Of a DNA stretch of 13,427 bases, positions 1 to 7,340 are shown piece by piece. The translations under genes and the position numbers were made by a program. Source of the stretch: Candidatus Woesearchaeota archaeon (GTDB lineage: Archaea; Nanobdellota; Nanobdellia; Woesearchaeales; GW2011-AR4); the NCBI GenBank assembly GCA_019323655.1, contig JAHWGX010000050.1, forward strand, positions 1 to 13,427, written 5' to 3'. How positions within the stretch are numbered: position 1 is the stretch's first letter; each line of letters starts with the position of its first letter. The notes below the pieces were generated by a model. It saw nothing but the letters and a program-made list of their open reading frames with translations. It made no database searches and was not told where the DNA came from.

Positions 1-726
1 TATATTGAGGATGGAAAGCCTGTTTTCGACCCCGGCTATGACAATGTTGTTGGTGAAATTCCCGGAAAGGGGGCAATTGCATGCAAGTTTGCAACTCACT
101 TCTTTAAATTGCTAAAAGAAAAAAATATTCCTTCCCATTATATTGATACTGCTGATGAGAATGTGATGATTGTCCATCCTGCTGTTCCGATAAGCATGCC
201 TGTTCAGGCTCCTGAATTTGAGGGCTCTGCGCCGCTGCAGAACCTTGAGTTTACATGGAGGAATAATGCAACAGGATCTTTCTGGAGGCGCTACCCTTTT
301 GTTAAGCCGGGAAAAAACCTTAATATTGTCATAGAGGCATGGTCAAAAGGGGACAAGGATGTTCTGATAACTTTTGAGTCATTGGAAGCAGCCGGAGTTA
401 TGACCCCAAAGGAAATTGAGCATGTCAAAAATCTTGTCAGAGACATAGCAAATGCTGTTTCTGGGGAATTTGCATCAAAAGGTCTGCATGTAATAGACGG
501 GAAATTTGAGCTTGGAAGGCTAAAAGAAGGCGGGGAAATAACCTTAATTGACGAGATTTCCCCTGATGTGCTGAGGGTATGCAAGGGCTATGAGCCTGAT
601 GAAAACGGTGACTGCAAAGCATACAAAGGCTGCATAGAAACTTCCTTTTCAGAAGACCAAAGGAAAATAAAAGCCAAAAACCAGTTAACTGCAGAAGAGC
701 TTGGAAAGGTTTTTGGGATGGGGTAA
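1..726 (+). CDS. PurC-like (SAICAR synthetase family) protein, 5' end outside window
   Basis: The frame is open from base 1 to the TAA at 724-726, giving 241 visible residues; the start lies upstream of the window. The C-terminal half matches the SAICAR synthetase fold: a GEIPGKGAI segment, a TGSFWRRYP block in the place of PurC's RGYISG...SAW, then HVIDGKFELGRL and ITLIDEISPDVLRV, which correspond to ADTKYEFG and TLIDEIHTPDSARFW of canonical PurC. Family members ligate aspartate to CAIR using ATP. This copy has lost several motif residues: the SHDE-type segment reads KGDKDVL and ADTK reads IDGK. It may therefore have altered activity or substrate. A canonical purC lies about 670 bp downstream, so this is a divergent paralogue. 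Family membership is fairly secure; enzymatic function is not. Confidence 0.75.
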   Translation, partial: YIEDGKPVFDPGYDNVVGEIPGKGAIACKFATHFFKLLKEKNIPSHYIDTADENVMIVHPAVPISMPVQAPEFEGSAPLQNLEFTWRNNATGSFWRRYPFVKPGKNLNIVIEAWSKGDKDVLITFESLEAAGVMTPKEIEHVKNLVRDIANAVSGEFASKGLHVIDGKFELGRLKEGGEITLIDEISPDVLRVCKGYEPDENGDCKAYKGCIETSFSEDQRKIKAKNQLTAEELGKVFGMG

Positions 727-754
727 CCCTACAGAGCAAAATTAAAACTGGAGA

Positions 755-1195
755 TTAAATTAAGTGTAATTTTTCCTTAAGATCTCCCAATGAGAATTCT
801 ATCTTTTGCATAGATTCATAAAGTACGGTATACCTCTTTGCGGACATTATTGTGCCAGGCTTATCAGCGTTAGTCTCATAAATTTTTCCCTCAGCAAAGG
901 CCTTCATAGTTTCATATACCTTCTTATAGTCTAATGAACCCTCAGTTTTGAACCCAGGAGGCATTTCTCCCCTATAGGCTATATTTACGACTTCATTTAC
1001 AGCTTCTTCTAATCCTGAGCGCATCTGAGAAATCAATACTTCAACCCCATTTTTTAAATCATTAAAACCTTTAGTACGTTCCTCTAGGGGTTTAAAGGTC
1101 AAATATAATTCCGAATCTTCAATTCTTTGACAAATATACTGCGTAGCTTGGGATAGGGTCAATTCTTTACCGCCGCCTGATTTACCTGTTTCCAT
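755..1195 (-). CDS. hypothetical soluble helical protein
   Basis: A 146-residue protein that I do not recognise. It is charged and mostly helix-forming, has no signal peptide, membrane segment or cysteine-pair zinc site, and shows one conspicuous stretch (EEAVNEVVNIAYRGEMPPGF). The ATG at 1195 is supported by a strong Shine-Dalgarno sequence, GGAAGGTGGT on the minus strand at 1201-1210, five bases upstream, and by a TATA element at 1251-1262. This differs from most neighbours, which look leaderless. It converges on the PurC-like gene with a 28-bp gap and diverges from purC. Coding status is supported by length, start signals and lack of a better frame; function unknown. Confidence 0.7.
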   Translation of the reverse strand: METGKSGGGKELTLSQATQYICQRIEDSELYLTFKPLEERTKGFNDLKNGVEVLISQMRSGLEEAVNEVVNIAYRGEMPPGFKTEGSLDYKKVYETMKAFAEGKIYETNADKPGTIMSAKRYTVLYESMQKIEFSLGDLKEKLHLI

Positions 1196-1250
1196 TTTTA
1201 ACCACCTTCCAAATAATTTTTATTTCAAATTACAACTAGTATATTTGGAC

Positions 1251-1266
1251 CAGTATATAAATCTTT
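1251..1266 (-). promoter_or_regulatory. TATA/BRE promoter of the 146-aa gene
   Basis: On the minus strand this reads GAAAG (BRE-like) followed by ATTTATATACTGG. It places a transcription start near 1230 and leaves a leader of about 35 nt that contains the Shine-Dalgarno site. Confidence 0.55.
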
Positions 1267-1360
1267 CGTTTTGTAACCACTATTTAATAGTAATCTAGGC
1301 TATACAACAAATCTCTGTTTCGGCATCCCAAGAAACCTTTTTAACCCTCAAAAATCCCAT

Positions 1361-1371
1361 AATTATATAAA
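1361..1371 (+). promoter_or_regulatory. TATA box of purC
   Basis: AATTATATAAA is centred about 30 bp upstream of the purC ATG, which predicts a leader of only a few bases, as in archaeal leaderless genes. Confidence 0.55.
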
Positions 1372-1396
1372 ACAAAGAATATGCTAAAAACATAAA

Positions 1397-2380
1397 ATGA
1401 TTCCGGACAGCGTAATAAAAAACCAGATAAACCTTGCATTAAGGGAAACTGATTTTTCAGGCTTAGGGGAAAAAATCAAGGGCAAGGTCAGGGATATTTA
1501 TGCTTTTGATGATAAGCTGTTATTGGTGTCTACTGACAGGCTATCTGCCTTTGACAGGATTATATGCACGATTCCGTTTAAGGGCCAGATTCTCAATCAA
1601 ACATCTTTTTTTTGGTTTGAAAAAACAAAGAATATTGTAAAAAACCATGTTATTGATGTTCCTGATCCTAATGCAACAATTGCAAAAAAATGCAAAGTTA
1701 TTCCTGTGGAGATGGTTGTAAGGGGCTATATAAGCGGGGTTACAAAAACATCCGCATGGTATAATTATGAAAAGGGCATCAGGAATTTCTGCGGGAATAT
1801 CTTGCCTAAAGGAATGAAGAAAAACCAGATTTTTGATAGGCCCATAATAACGCCAACAACAAAGGCAGCTTACGGCAGCCATGATGAGTCCATATCCAGG
1901 GAAGAGATAATAAAGCAGGGCTTGGCTGATAAAGAAACCTACGAAAAAATGGAAAGCATTTCCCTCAGGCTTTTTGGGTTTGGGGCAAAATTTGCTGAAA
2001 AAAATAATCTGATTTTGGCTGACACAAAATATGAGTTTGGCTTTGATGAAGACGGAATTTTGACATTAATTGATGAAATACACACTCCTGACTCAGCAAG
2101 ATTCTGGATTAGGAATTCTTATGAAAAGCTTTTTTCTCAGGCTAAGGAGCCGGAAACTCTTGGCAAGGAATATTTAAGGCAGTTTCTTAAGGATAAAGGC
2201 TTTGCTGGAGAAGGGAATATTCCGAAAATGCCTGATGAAATAAAAATTGAGGCTGCAAAGCGCTACATAAAAGCCTATGAGATGATAACAGGCAGCGAGT
2301 TTAAGGCTAAAAATGAAGATGTTTTAAAGAGGATAGAAAACAGCCTAAAAAAATCCGGAATCTTCAAAAGTTTTAAATAA
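1397..2380 (+). CDS. purC: phosphoribosylaminoimidazole-succinocarboxamide synthase (SAICAR synthetase)
   Basis: PurC catalyses the ATP-dependent condensation of CAIR with aspartate to SAICAR, step seven of de novo purine synthesis, in the cytoplasm. Signature motifs are all present: GKVRDIY (residues 29-35), STDRLSAFDRI (45-55), EMVVRGYISG (105-114), the SHDE block (161-164), ADTKYEFG (208-215) and DEIHTPDSARFW (226-237). At 327 residues it belongs to the longer form of the family (yeast-like, about 300) rather than the ~240-residue bacterial form. The ATG at 1397 fits the upstream TATA box; translation is probably leaderless. The purB fusion gene that acts next in the pathway lies 2.3 kb downstream, and a divergent PurC paralogue lies upstream. 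Confidence 0.96.
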   Translation: MIPDSVIKNQINLALRETDFSGLGEKIKGKVRDIYAFDDKLLLVSTDRLSAFDRIICTIPFKGQILNQTSFFWFEKTKNIVKNHVIDVPDPNATIAKKCKVIPVEMVVRGYISGVTKTSAWYNYEKGIRNFCGNILPKGMKKNQIFDRPIITPTTKAAYGSHDESISREEIIKQGLADKETYEKMESISLRLFGFGAKFAEKNNLILADTKYEFGFDEDGILTLIDEIHTPDSARFWIRNSYEKLFSQAKEPETLGKEYLRQFLKDKGFAGEGNIPKMPDEIKIEAAKRYIKAYEMITGSEFKAKNEDVLKRIENSLKKSGIFKSFK

Positions 2381-2423
2381 TACTGCTGGCAAAACAATAT
2401 TGTCTGTTTCAGGAAGAGAAAAA

Positions 2424-2585
2424 ATGGATAAAAAATCACAGGCTTTGGCTATTTTATTCTTGGTTATAGTGATAATCATACTGCTTGCAGCCTTTTTTCC
2501 TCCTGTAAAGGAGACTATAATTGACATTATCTCTGCAATCCGAGGAAATCCGGCGGCTGTGCCAGTAAATGCCACAACACATTAA
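2424..2585 (+). CDS. small single-pass membrane protein
   Basis: A 53-residue product starting at the ATG at 2424: a short Lys-rich N-terminus (MDKKSQ), one strongly hydrophobic helix (about residues 7-27, rich in Leu, Ile and Val), then a short tail ending PVNATTH. The in-frame TTG at 2400 would add eight residues, but the ATG, preceded by a purine-rich AGGAAGAG at 2411-2418, is the better start. It begins 43 bp after purC and could be co-transcribed. No family recognised; small proteins of this shape are common near DPANN genes. Coding status is plausible rather than proven. Confidence 0.5.
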   Translation: MDKKSQALAILFLVIVIIILLAAFFPPVKETIIDIISAIRGNPAAVPVNATTH

Positions 2586-2651
2586 CAGAAAAATAGAATG
2601 TTCTTTTTTAAAACAATAAATTGCTAAAATTCTGCCTTCGGCTAACTATAG

Positions 2652-2737
2652 TGCGAGGCTTCGCTGTCCTGCCATGCACAAAAATCAGATTTTTGGCATC
2701 CCGTTCGCTTTGCTCAGGGACATCGCTCAGCCTCGCA
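2652..2737. repeat. nested palindromic intergenic element
   Basis: Outer arms TGCGAGGCT (2652-2660) and AGCCTCGCA (2729-2737) pair over nine bases. Inside them GTCC (2666-2669) pairs with GGAC (2718-2721), and an inner hairpin joins TGCC (2670-2673) plus AAAAAT (2680-2685) to ATTTTT (2689-2694) plus GGCA (2695-2698). The element is richer in GC and CG dinucleotides than its surroundings and carries no convincing reading frame. It may be a dispersed REP/MITE-like element; copy number cannot be judged from this window. Confidence 0.6.
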
Positions 2738-2775
2738 TATTTATTTTTTCAACTACTATTGCTATAAGTAAGCGA

Positions 2776-2832
2776 GGCAAAATTTATTGGCAGTAAAATT
2801 TTGCCGAGCACTATATTTTGTCGCGTAGCGAC
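2776..2832. repeat. two further short hairpins in the 2586-2961 intergenic region
   Basis: GGCAAAATTT (2776-2785) pairs perfectly with AAATTTTGCC (2796-2805), and GTCGC (2820-2824) pairs with GCGAC (2828-2832) across a three-base loop. With the nested element just upstream they fill the centre of a 376-bp gene-free stretch. I see no RNA gene of known type here. Confidence 0.5.
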
Positions 2833-2930
2833 GGATTGATTTTTTAGTAATAACGCCAAAATAATTAATCAGCCGGTTGCTGGCCGAACAATTGCGGGAG
2901 GAGTTCTGCTACAACACCTCAAAAACAAAA

Positions 2931-2944
2931 CATATTAATATAAG
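2931..2944 (+). promoter_or_regulatory. TATA box of the IMPase-family gene
   Basis: TTAATATAAG sits about 22 bp before the ATG at 2962, consistent with a leaderless transcript. Confidence 0.5.
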
Positions 2945-2961
2945 CTTTCTTCCGAAAAATT

Positions 2962-3717
2962 ATGAAATCGCTAATGCTTAAGGCTGCGAAATCAGCAGGA
3001 AGCGTTGTTCTGAAGAATTACAATAACATTGGAAAAATAAAATTCAAGACTCCAAGGGACCTTGTTACAAAAGTGGATATTCTATCAGAAAAAACAATTA
3101 TTGAGATAATAAGAAAAAAATTTCCGGAGCATAGCTTTATAACAGAGGAAAGCGGTGCAATAGACAAAAAGAGCAGATACACATGGATTATAGACCCTAT
3201 TGACGGCACGACAAACTTTGTGGCAAAAATACCCCAGTTTGCAGTTTCAATAGCTTTGGCAAAAAATAACAAGATTATAATGGGGGCTGTTTATAACCCC
3301 TTAACCAAAGAAATGTTCTTTGCAGAAAAAGGCAAAGGCTCTTACTTAAACAACAAAAGGCTCTTTGTCTCAAAAAAAAGCAGGCTTAAGGACTGCATAC
3401 TTGCATTCAGCGCGCCTACTGACATCAGGCTTGGCAGAAAAACATTTTCTATATTAAGAAAAAACCACGGAACATTCAGGGCGTTAAGAAACTTAGGCTC
3501 TGCGGCGCTTAATATGTGCTATATCGCGAATGGAAAATTTGACTTGTATTTCTCCCTAAGAATACGGCCGTGGGATGTCGCTGCGGCAAAGCTTGTAGTG
3601 GAAGAGGCAGGGGGTAAAGTGAGCTGCATTAAAGGCAAAGAATGGCTTATCCGCCATAAAAAAATTGCTGCAAGCAACAAAATCATGCATAATCAGTTTA
3701 TTAAGCTGCTCAGATAA
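2962..3717 (+). CDS. inositol monophosphatase family protein (IMPase / archaeal FBPase-like)
   Basis: A 251-residue member of the Mg2+-dependent IMPase superfamily, which removes phosphate from myo-inositol-1-phosphate and, in archaea, often also from fructose-1,6-bisphosphate. Metal-binding motifs are intact: TEESG with Glu62-Glu63, WIIDPIDGTTNF (75-86) supplying Asp78 and Asp81, and RPWDVAAAKLVVEEAGG with Asp205. The length matches the family (250-270). Substrate cannot be decided from sequence: archaeal enzymes may serve inositol-phosphate lipid synthesis or gluconeogenesis. The metallo-beta-lactamase gene follows after 27 bp and is probably in the same transcript. Confidence 0.92.
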   Translation: MKSLMLKAAKSAGSVVLKNYNNIGKIKFKTPRDLVTKVDILSEKTIIEIIRKKFPEHSFITEESGAIDKKSRYTWIIDPIDGTTNFVAKIPQFAVSIALAKNNKIIMGAVYNPLTKEMFFAEKGKGSYLNNKRLFVSKKSRLKDCILAFSAPTDIRLGRKTFSILRKNHGTFRALRNLGSAALNMCYIANGKFDLYFSLRIRPWDVAAAKLVVEEAGGKVSCIKGKEWLIRHKKIAASNKIMHNQFIKLLR

Positions 3718-3744
3718 AACCTATGGAATAGGAATTATGCCCAA

Positions 3745-4521
3745 ATGAAGATAACTGTTCTAGGCTCGGGAACTGCAGCTCCAAGGCTAAGGAGAAATAT
3801 GTCCGGCTATTTATTGGAAGCAGGAGCCAAAAAAATTTTGTTTGACAGCGGAGCAGGAACAATAAGGCAGCTGCTAAAACTCAAAATTAATCTACTGGAC
3901 ATAGGCAATATTTTCTATACGCATCTGCATAACGACCACATAAACGACCTTCCTGCCATAATCTGGAGCAACAACTACGGAACTTTCAGGAAAAAGCCGT
4001 TAAATATTTACGGCCCGGCAGGATTTAAGGAATACTGCAAAACTTTAATGGGGAAAATTCTCAGGCCTGAAAAATTAATTTACAGGATTAATGTCAGGGA
4101 AATGGAAAATGGCTCAGTAGTTAAAATTCAGATAAACAGGAAAAACCATGAAAAAAACAAAGAGGGTATAACAGTAAAATCAATAAAATCAAAGCATATT
4201 TTAGGCAGGAGTGTTTCATATAGGATAGAATATGATAACAAGTCAATTGTTTATTCCGGAGACACTGATTATTCAAAAGAGATAATTGAGATTTCAAAAA
4301 ATGCCGACCTATTGATTCTGGAATGCTCGTTTCCCTGCAAGAAAAAAGGCCACTTAACACCTTCCTTATGCGGCGCAATAGCGGCAAAAGCAAAGGCAAA
4401 AAAATTAGTCTTGACGCATTTCTACCCCGAATGCGATGCAATTGATGTAAAAAAAGAGTGCAGCAAAGAGTACCGGGGGAAGATAATTTTGGCCAGGGAT
4501 TTGATGAAGGTTGAGGCTTAG
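3745..4521 (+). CDS. metallo-beta-lactamase fold hydrolase, RNase Z / YhfI-like
   Basis: A 258-residue MBL-fold protein. The metal-binding set is complete: THLHNDH (59-65, with His60, His62, Asp64, His65), His151 in KSKHILG, Asp173 in YSGDT, and His225 in LTHFYP. A KGHLTP segment (His203) and the N-terminus MKITVLGSGTAAP are typical of the RNase Z/YhfI branch. RNase Z cuts the 3' trailer from pre-tRNA, and both tRNA genes here lack an encoded CCA, so that role would make sense. However, it is shorter than classical RNase Z (about 300), has HINDLP where RNase Z usually has GLP after the motif, and no exosite arm is obvious. A phosphodiesterase of the YhfI type is equally possible. Confidence 0.85.
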   Translation: MKITVLGSGTAAPRLRRNMSGYLLEAGAKKILFDSGAGTIRQLLKLKINLLDIGNIFYTHLHNDHINDLPAIIWSNNYGTFRKKPLNIYGPAGFKEYCKTLMGKILRPEKLIYRINVREMENGSVVKIQINRKNHEKNKEGITVKSIKSKHILGRSVSYRIEYDNKSIVYSGDTDYSKEIIEISKNADLLILECSFPCKKKGHLTPSLCGAIAAKAKAKKLVLTHFYPECDAIDVKKECSKEYRGKIILARDLMKVEA

Positions 4522-4564
4522 CGTGTTCTAATTATGGCTACCTAAACCCCCATCAGTCAAAACT

Positions 4565-4587
4565 AATGTTCTAGATAAAAGAACATT
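4565..4587. promoter_or_regulatory. perfect inverted repeat upstream of purB (candidate operator or terminator)
   Basis: AATGTTCT (4565-4572) and AGAACATT (4580-4587) are perfect inverted repeats with a 7-bp spacer. They lie 43 bp after the MBL gene and about 20 bp upstream of the purB TATA/BRE, so either a hairpin terminator (the right arm continues TTAAA) or an operator is possible. The same half-site also occurs singly at 2597-2604. Confidence 0.4.
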
Positions 4588-4604
4588 TTAAACTCCGAAA
4601 CACC

Positions 4605-4619
4605 AAAAAGTTTATAAAT
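4605..4619 (+). promoter_or_regulatory. BRE/TATA promoter of purB
   Basis: AAAAAG followed by TTTATAAAT, centred about 27 bp upstream of the ATG at 4642. This predicts a leaderless mRNA. Confidence 0.6.
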
Positions 4620-4641
4620 AATAAACATTCTTATTCTTGTT

Positions 4642-6303
4642 ATGGACGTAACGGAAATATTCACCAAAAAGAACATTGAAGTCTTAAGGCTTTTATCAAA
4701 GGAAAGCCTCCATATGAGGGACATTGCCAATAGGCTTGATATTTCTCCTGCAAAAGTGCATGCAACAATAAAATTATTCAAAAAAAACAATTTAATAAGG
4801 GAAAGCAAGGAAAAAAACAGGATAATAATAAGCCTGAATAAGGAAAGCTCACTGCTGAAGGGAATACAAAGGCTCCTTGACATTGATGTGGATGACACTT
4901 CTTTTGAGCCGAAAATAAATATTTTTGATGCGGTAAGCCCATTGGACTTCAGGTATTACGGCAGAAATGAAAAAATATTCCAAAAGCTTCGGCCTTACCT
5001 GAGCGAAAATGCAATGGTAAAGTACATGGCTAAAGTTGAAGCAGCGCTGACAAAAACAATTGCAAGGCGCGGCATATGCAGCAAAAATATTGCAGAAGAA
5101 GTTGAAAAGGCATCCAAAAAAACAACAGCAGAGGAGGTTTACATAGAGGAAGACAAAATCAGGCACAATGTAAGGGCTCTTGTCAACTGCATAAGGAAAA
5201 AAGTAAGCGACGAGGCAAAGCCTTTTGTCCATTTTACTGCAACAAGCCATGACATAATAGCAACTGCAGATGCTTTAAGGTACAAGGAATTTACGCAACA
5301 AATTCTTCTTCCGGAATTAATAAATTTTGAAAAAACCCTTGTAAATATTGCTTTAAGGGAAAAAGACACTCTGCAGGTTGGAAGAACCCACGGGCAGCAT
5401 GCAGTTCCGATAACATTTGGCTTTGCAATTGCGCAGTATGTATCAAGATTCGGAAACTCCATCCTAAGAATAAAAAAATCCGCTAATAATTTGAGGGGCA
5501 AGATTGCAGGAGCAGTGGGAAGCTATAACGCATCTTCATTATTTTTTAAAAAGCCTGAGGAATTTGAGGCCCAGGTGCTGGAGGAATTGAACCTAAAGCC
5601 TTCTCCAATATCCACGCAAATACCGCAGGCAGAGTTTGTTTTGGATTATGCTAATGCCATAATTGAAAGCTTTGGCATTTTGGCAAATTTGGCTGATGAT
5701 ATGCGCCATTTGCAGCGCTCAGAAATAGCTGAGGTAGGCGAGGTATTTGCTGCAAAGCAAGTTGGGAGCTCAACAATGCCCCAAAAAAGGAACCCTATAA
5801 ATTTTGAAAATGTCAAAAGCTTATGGAAAGAGTTTATGCCAAGGATTTTAACAGTTTACATGGACCAGGTGTCAGAGCACCAGAGGGATTTGACTAACAG
5901 CGCTTCGTCAAGATTCATTCCGGAAATTCTGGCAGCGTTTTATATTTCTACAAGAAGATTAGACAGGACAATGCGGAGTTTAAGCGTGGACAAGCAAAGC
6001 CTGAGAAAGAATTTTGACATGAACAAAGGGCTTATAGTGGCAGAGCCGTTGTACATATTGTTAGCTGCCCACAACCATCCGGATGCCCATGAAGCTGTAA
6101 GGCAGCTTACTCTAAAAGCGCAGTCAGAAAAAAGGCCATTGGCAGAAATAATAAAAAAAGAAAAATCACTGCAGCCTTACCTTAAAAAATTCTCAAAAGA
6201 GCAGATTAAAATAATAACAAATCCAGAGGAATATACCGGAATTGCAGGAAAAAAAACTGAGAATGTTTGCGAGTTTTGGAAAAAGGAATTTAAATTAAAA
6301 TAA
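4642..6303 (+). CDS. purB: adenylosuccinate lyase with N-terminal winged-helix DNA-binding domain
   Basis: Adenylosuccinate lyase cleaves SAICAR to AICAR plus fumarate and adenylosuccinate to AMP plus fumarate. The catalytic part (about residues 90-553) has the superfamily signature SSTMPQKRNP (376-385), the GRTHGQHAVP histidine motif (247-256) and FTATSHDI with His203. Typical PurB is 430-480 residues; this protein has 553 because of an extra N-terminal 70-80 residues that read as a winged helix: IEVLRLLSKESLHMRDIANRL, a recognition helix SPAKVHATIKLFKKNNLI, and a beta wing RIIISLNKES. The fusion is seamless, with one frame, one ATG and an upstream TATA box. Inference: a metabolic enzyme that may sense its substrate and control transcription, possibly of its own promoter. 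Confidence 0.93.
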   Translation: MDVTEIFTKKNIEVLRLLSKESLHMRDIANRLDISPAKVHATIKLFKKNNLIRESKEKNRIIISLNKESSLLKGIQRLLDIDVDDTSFEPKINIFDAVSPLDFRYYGRNEKIFQKLRPYLSENAMVKYMAKVEAALTKTIARRGICSKNIAEEVEKASKKTTAEEVYIEEDKIRHNVRALVNCIRKKVSDEAKPFVHFTATSHDIIATADALRYKEFTQQILLPELINFEKTLVNIALREKDTLQVGRTHGQHAVPITFGFAIAQYVSRFGNSILRIKKSANNLRGKIAGAVGSYNASSLFFKKPEEFEAQVLEELNLKPSPISTQIPQAEFVLDYANAIIESFGILANLADDMRHLQRSEIAEVGEVFAAKQVGSSTMPQKRNPINFENVKSLWKEFMPRILTVYMDQVSEHQRDLTNSASSRFIPEILAAFYISTRRLDRTMRSLSVDKQSLRKNFDMNKGLIVAEPLYILLAAHNHPDAHEAVRQLTLKAQSEKRPLAEIIKKEKSLQPYLKKFSKEQIKIITNPEEYTGIAGKKTENVCEFWKKEFKLK

Positions 6304-6306
6304 AAA

Positions 6307-6594
6307 CTATTTCCTGAACTTATTATAAACCCACGCAATAACTACTCCTGCTATAAAGCCGTCAACAAAAGCCCATATTCCCCCTATAACGCTGCCAAGG
6401 AATGTTGCATTGTACCCAATGTAAAGAGAGCTTAATATCTTTACAAGCTCTGTGCCCCAGTCAAACCACAATGCAGTCAGGCCCAGCATGAATACATATG
6501 CTGCAAAAAGAATTCCTATCCCAAGCCCTAATGCAAAAACATCGCATTTCTGAGCTGCCATAAAGCCGCCTTTTGTCCGATCTTTTTTATGCAT
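6307..6594 (-). CDS. small membrane protein of the archaeal 'bacteriophage holin'-like type
   Basis: A 95-residue protein with a hydrophobic segment at about 21-44 (FALGLGIGILFAAYVFMLGL) and another at about 64-90 (GSVIGGIWAFVDGFIAGVVI), with the pattern SSLYIGYNATFLGSVIGGIWAF between and within them. I recall small DPANN proteins of this pattern being labelled 'bacteriophage holin'; that label is a family name and does not show lysis activity. No phage genes are nearby. A second ATG at 6561 (MAAQKCDVF) has a GGCGG purine stretch upstream and may be the true start. It follows the winged-helix gene by 15 bp on the same strand and is probably in its operon. Confidence 0.7.
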   Translation of the reverse strand: MHKKDRTKGGFMAAQKCDVFALGLGIGILFAAYVFMLGLTALWFDWGTELVKILSSLYIGYNATFLGSVIGGIWAFVDGFIAGVVIAWVYNKFRK

Positions 6595-6609
6595 AAAAAA
6601 TCATAGCAA

Positions 6610-6933
6610 TTAAGCTGTAATTTCTTTTTTGGAAAGTATTTTGTCTGTTTCCAGTTTAGTTATAACCTTATCCATCCTTATCAGCTCCTTTACCCAAGGA
6701 TTTTTTATATTTAATCTGAATAGTTTTGCATTTCCGATTCTCCTTGTAAAGACTACAATTTCTTTTTCAGTTAAGCGCGGCCATATTTGAGAGAAAGCTG
6801 TCCAGCCCACTCCAGAATTTTTGCATATTTCAGTCATGCTGTAGTCCATATCCCTGCCTAAAATTAAGAAGTCTAAAACCCTAATTAAAGGATAATCTCC
6901 AAAGTATTCCACAAATACACTGTTTTCTTCCAT
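6610..6933 (-). CDS. winged-helix transcriptional regulator, DPANN type
   Basis: A 107-residue DNA-binding protein. Residues about 15-75 form a winged helix: VLDFLILGRDMDYSMTEIC, a turn at KNSGVGW, recognition helix TAFSQIWPRLTEKEIV, and a wing VFTRRIGNAKLFRLN; a Lys-rich helical tail follows. Family knowledge: many small archaeal regulators have this build, with the phrase 'ILGRDMDYSMTEI' typical of a group found near small membrane-protein genes. The ATG at 6933 is preceded by a TATA element at 6957-6968. It is the first gene of a two-gene unit with the holin-like gene and diverges from the gene at 7040. Target unknown; autoregulation is likely but not shown. Confidence 0.78.
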   Translation of the reverse strand: MEENSVFVEYFGDYPLIRVLDFLILGRDMDYSMTEICKNSGVGWTAFSQIWPRLTEKEIVVFTRRIGNAKLFRLNIKNPWVKELIRMDKVITKLETDKILSKKEITA

Positions 6934-6956
6934 TGTGTAAAAATAGTAGATGCTTC

Positions 6957-6970
6957 TTATATTTAAATAT
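6957..6970 (-). promoter_or_regulatory. TATA box of the winged-helix/holin-like operon
   Basis: The minus strand reads ATTTAAATATAAG about 28 bp upstream of the ATG at 6933. It sits about 35 bp from the divergent promoter at 7001-7014, so the two units share a compact control region. Confidence 0.5.
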
Positions 6971-7000
6971 TTCTATTACAATAACTATAATTAACAAAAC

Positions 7001-7014
7001 GAAAACTATAAATA
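7001..7014 (+). promoter_or_regulatory. BRE/TATA promoter of the 84-aa gene
   Basis: GAAAA followed by CTATAAATA, about 30 bp upstream of the ATG at 7040, again implying a near-leaderless transcript. Confidence 0.55.
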
Positions 7015-7039
7015 TGAGTACTCCGTTTTAGAGATTACT

Positions 7040-7294
7040 ATGGATGAAAGATTAATTATTAAAAAGTTTGTAATCAGGAAATTATACAGAAAAAGAATGT
7101 GGATGCATAAGCACACAAACATCAATAATCTGCCTAAGGGTTTGCCAAATGAATTAAGGGCATCCAAAGAGCTCAAAAAAGCGATAGAAGAGCTTCTCAA
7201 GGAGCAAATACTCCTGTCCAAGCCAACTCATTATGGGTTAGAGGTAAGCCTGAATCCAAAAAAGATAAAGGAAATTGGGGAATTGGCAAATTGA
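7040..7294 (+). CDS. small basic protein, possible partial winged helix
   Basis: An 84-residue basic protein with a positively charged N-terminal half (RKLYRKRMWMHKHTNINNLPKGLP) and a C-terminal half that looks like a helix followed by a wing (ELKKAIEELLKEQILLSKPTHYGLEVSLNPKKIKEI). The 'KPTHYGLEVSLNP' phrase resembles the beta wing of winged-helix proteins, so nucleic-acid binding is a reasonable guess. I do not recognise a named family. It has its own promoter and lies just upstream of the tRNA-Ser gene. The start is fixed by the TATA-to-ATG spacing. Confidence 0.65.
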   Translation: MDERLIIKKFVIRKLYRKRMWMHKHTNINNLPKGLPNELRASKELKKAIEELLKEQILLSKPTHYGLEVSLNPKKIKEIGELAN

Positions 7295-7330
7295 ATTTTT
7301 TAGGCCTAAAAGATTCTTGCAGGACATAAA

Positions 7331-7340
7331 GTTTTATAAA
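7331..7340 (+). promoter_or_regulatory. TATA box of the tRNA-Ser gene
   Basis: GTTTTATAAA predicts transcription from about 7362. The resulting 20-nt leader contains a second GCCGAG (7363-7368), identical to the first six acceptor-stem bases of the tRNA at 7382. Confidence 0.5.

Noticed and set aside
6307..6594. Prophage remnant suggested by the 'holin' family name
   Set aside because: No other phage-like gene, integrase or attachment repeat is visible; the family name is inherited annotation.
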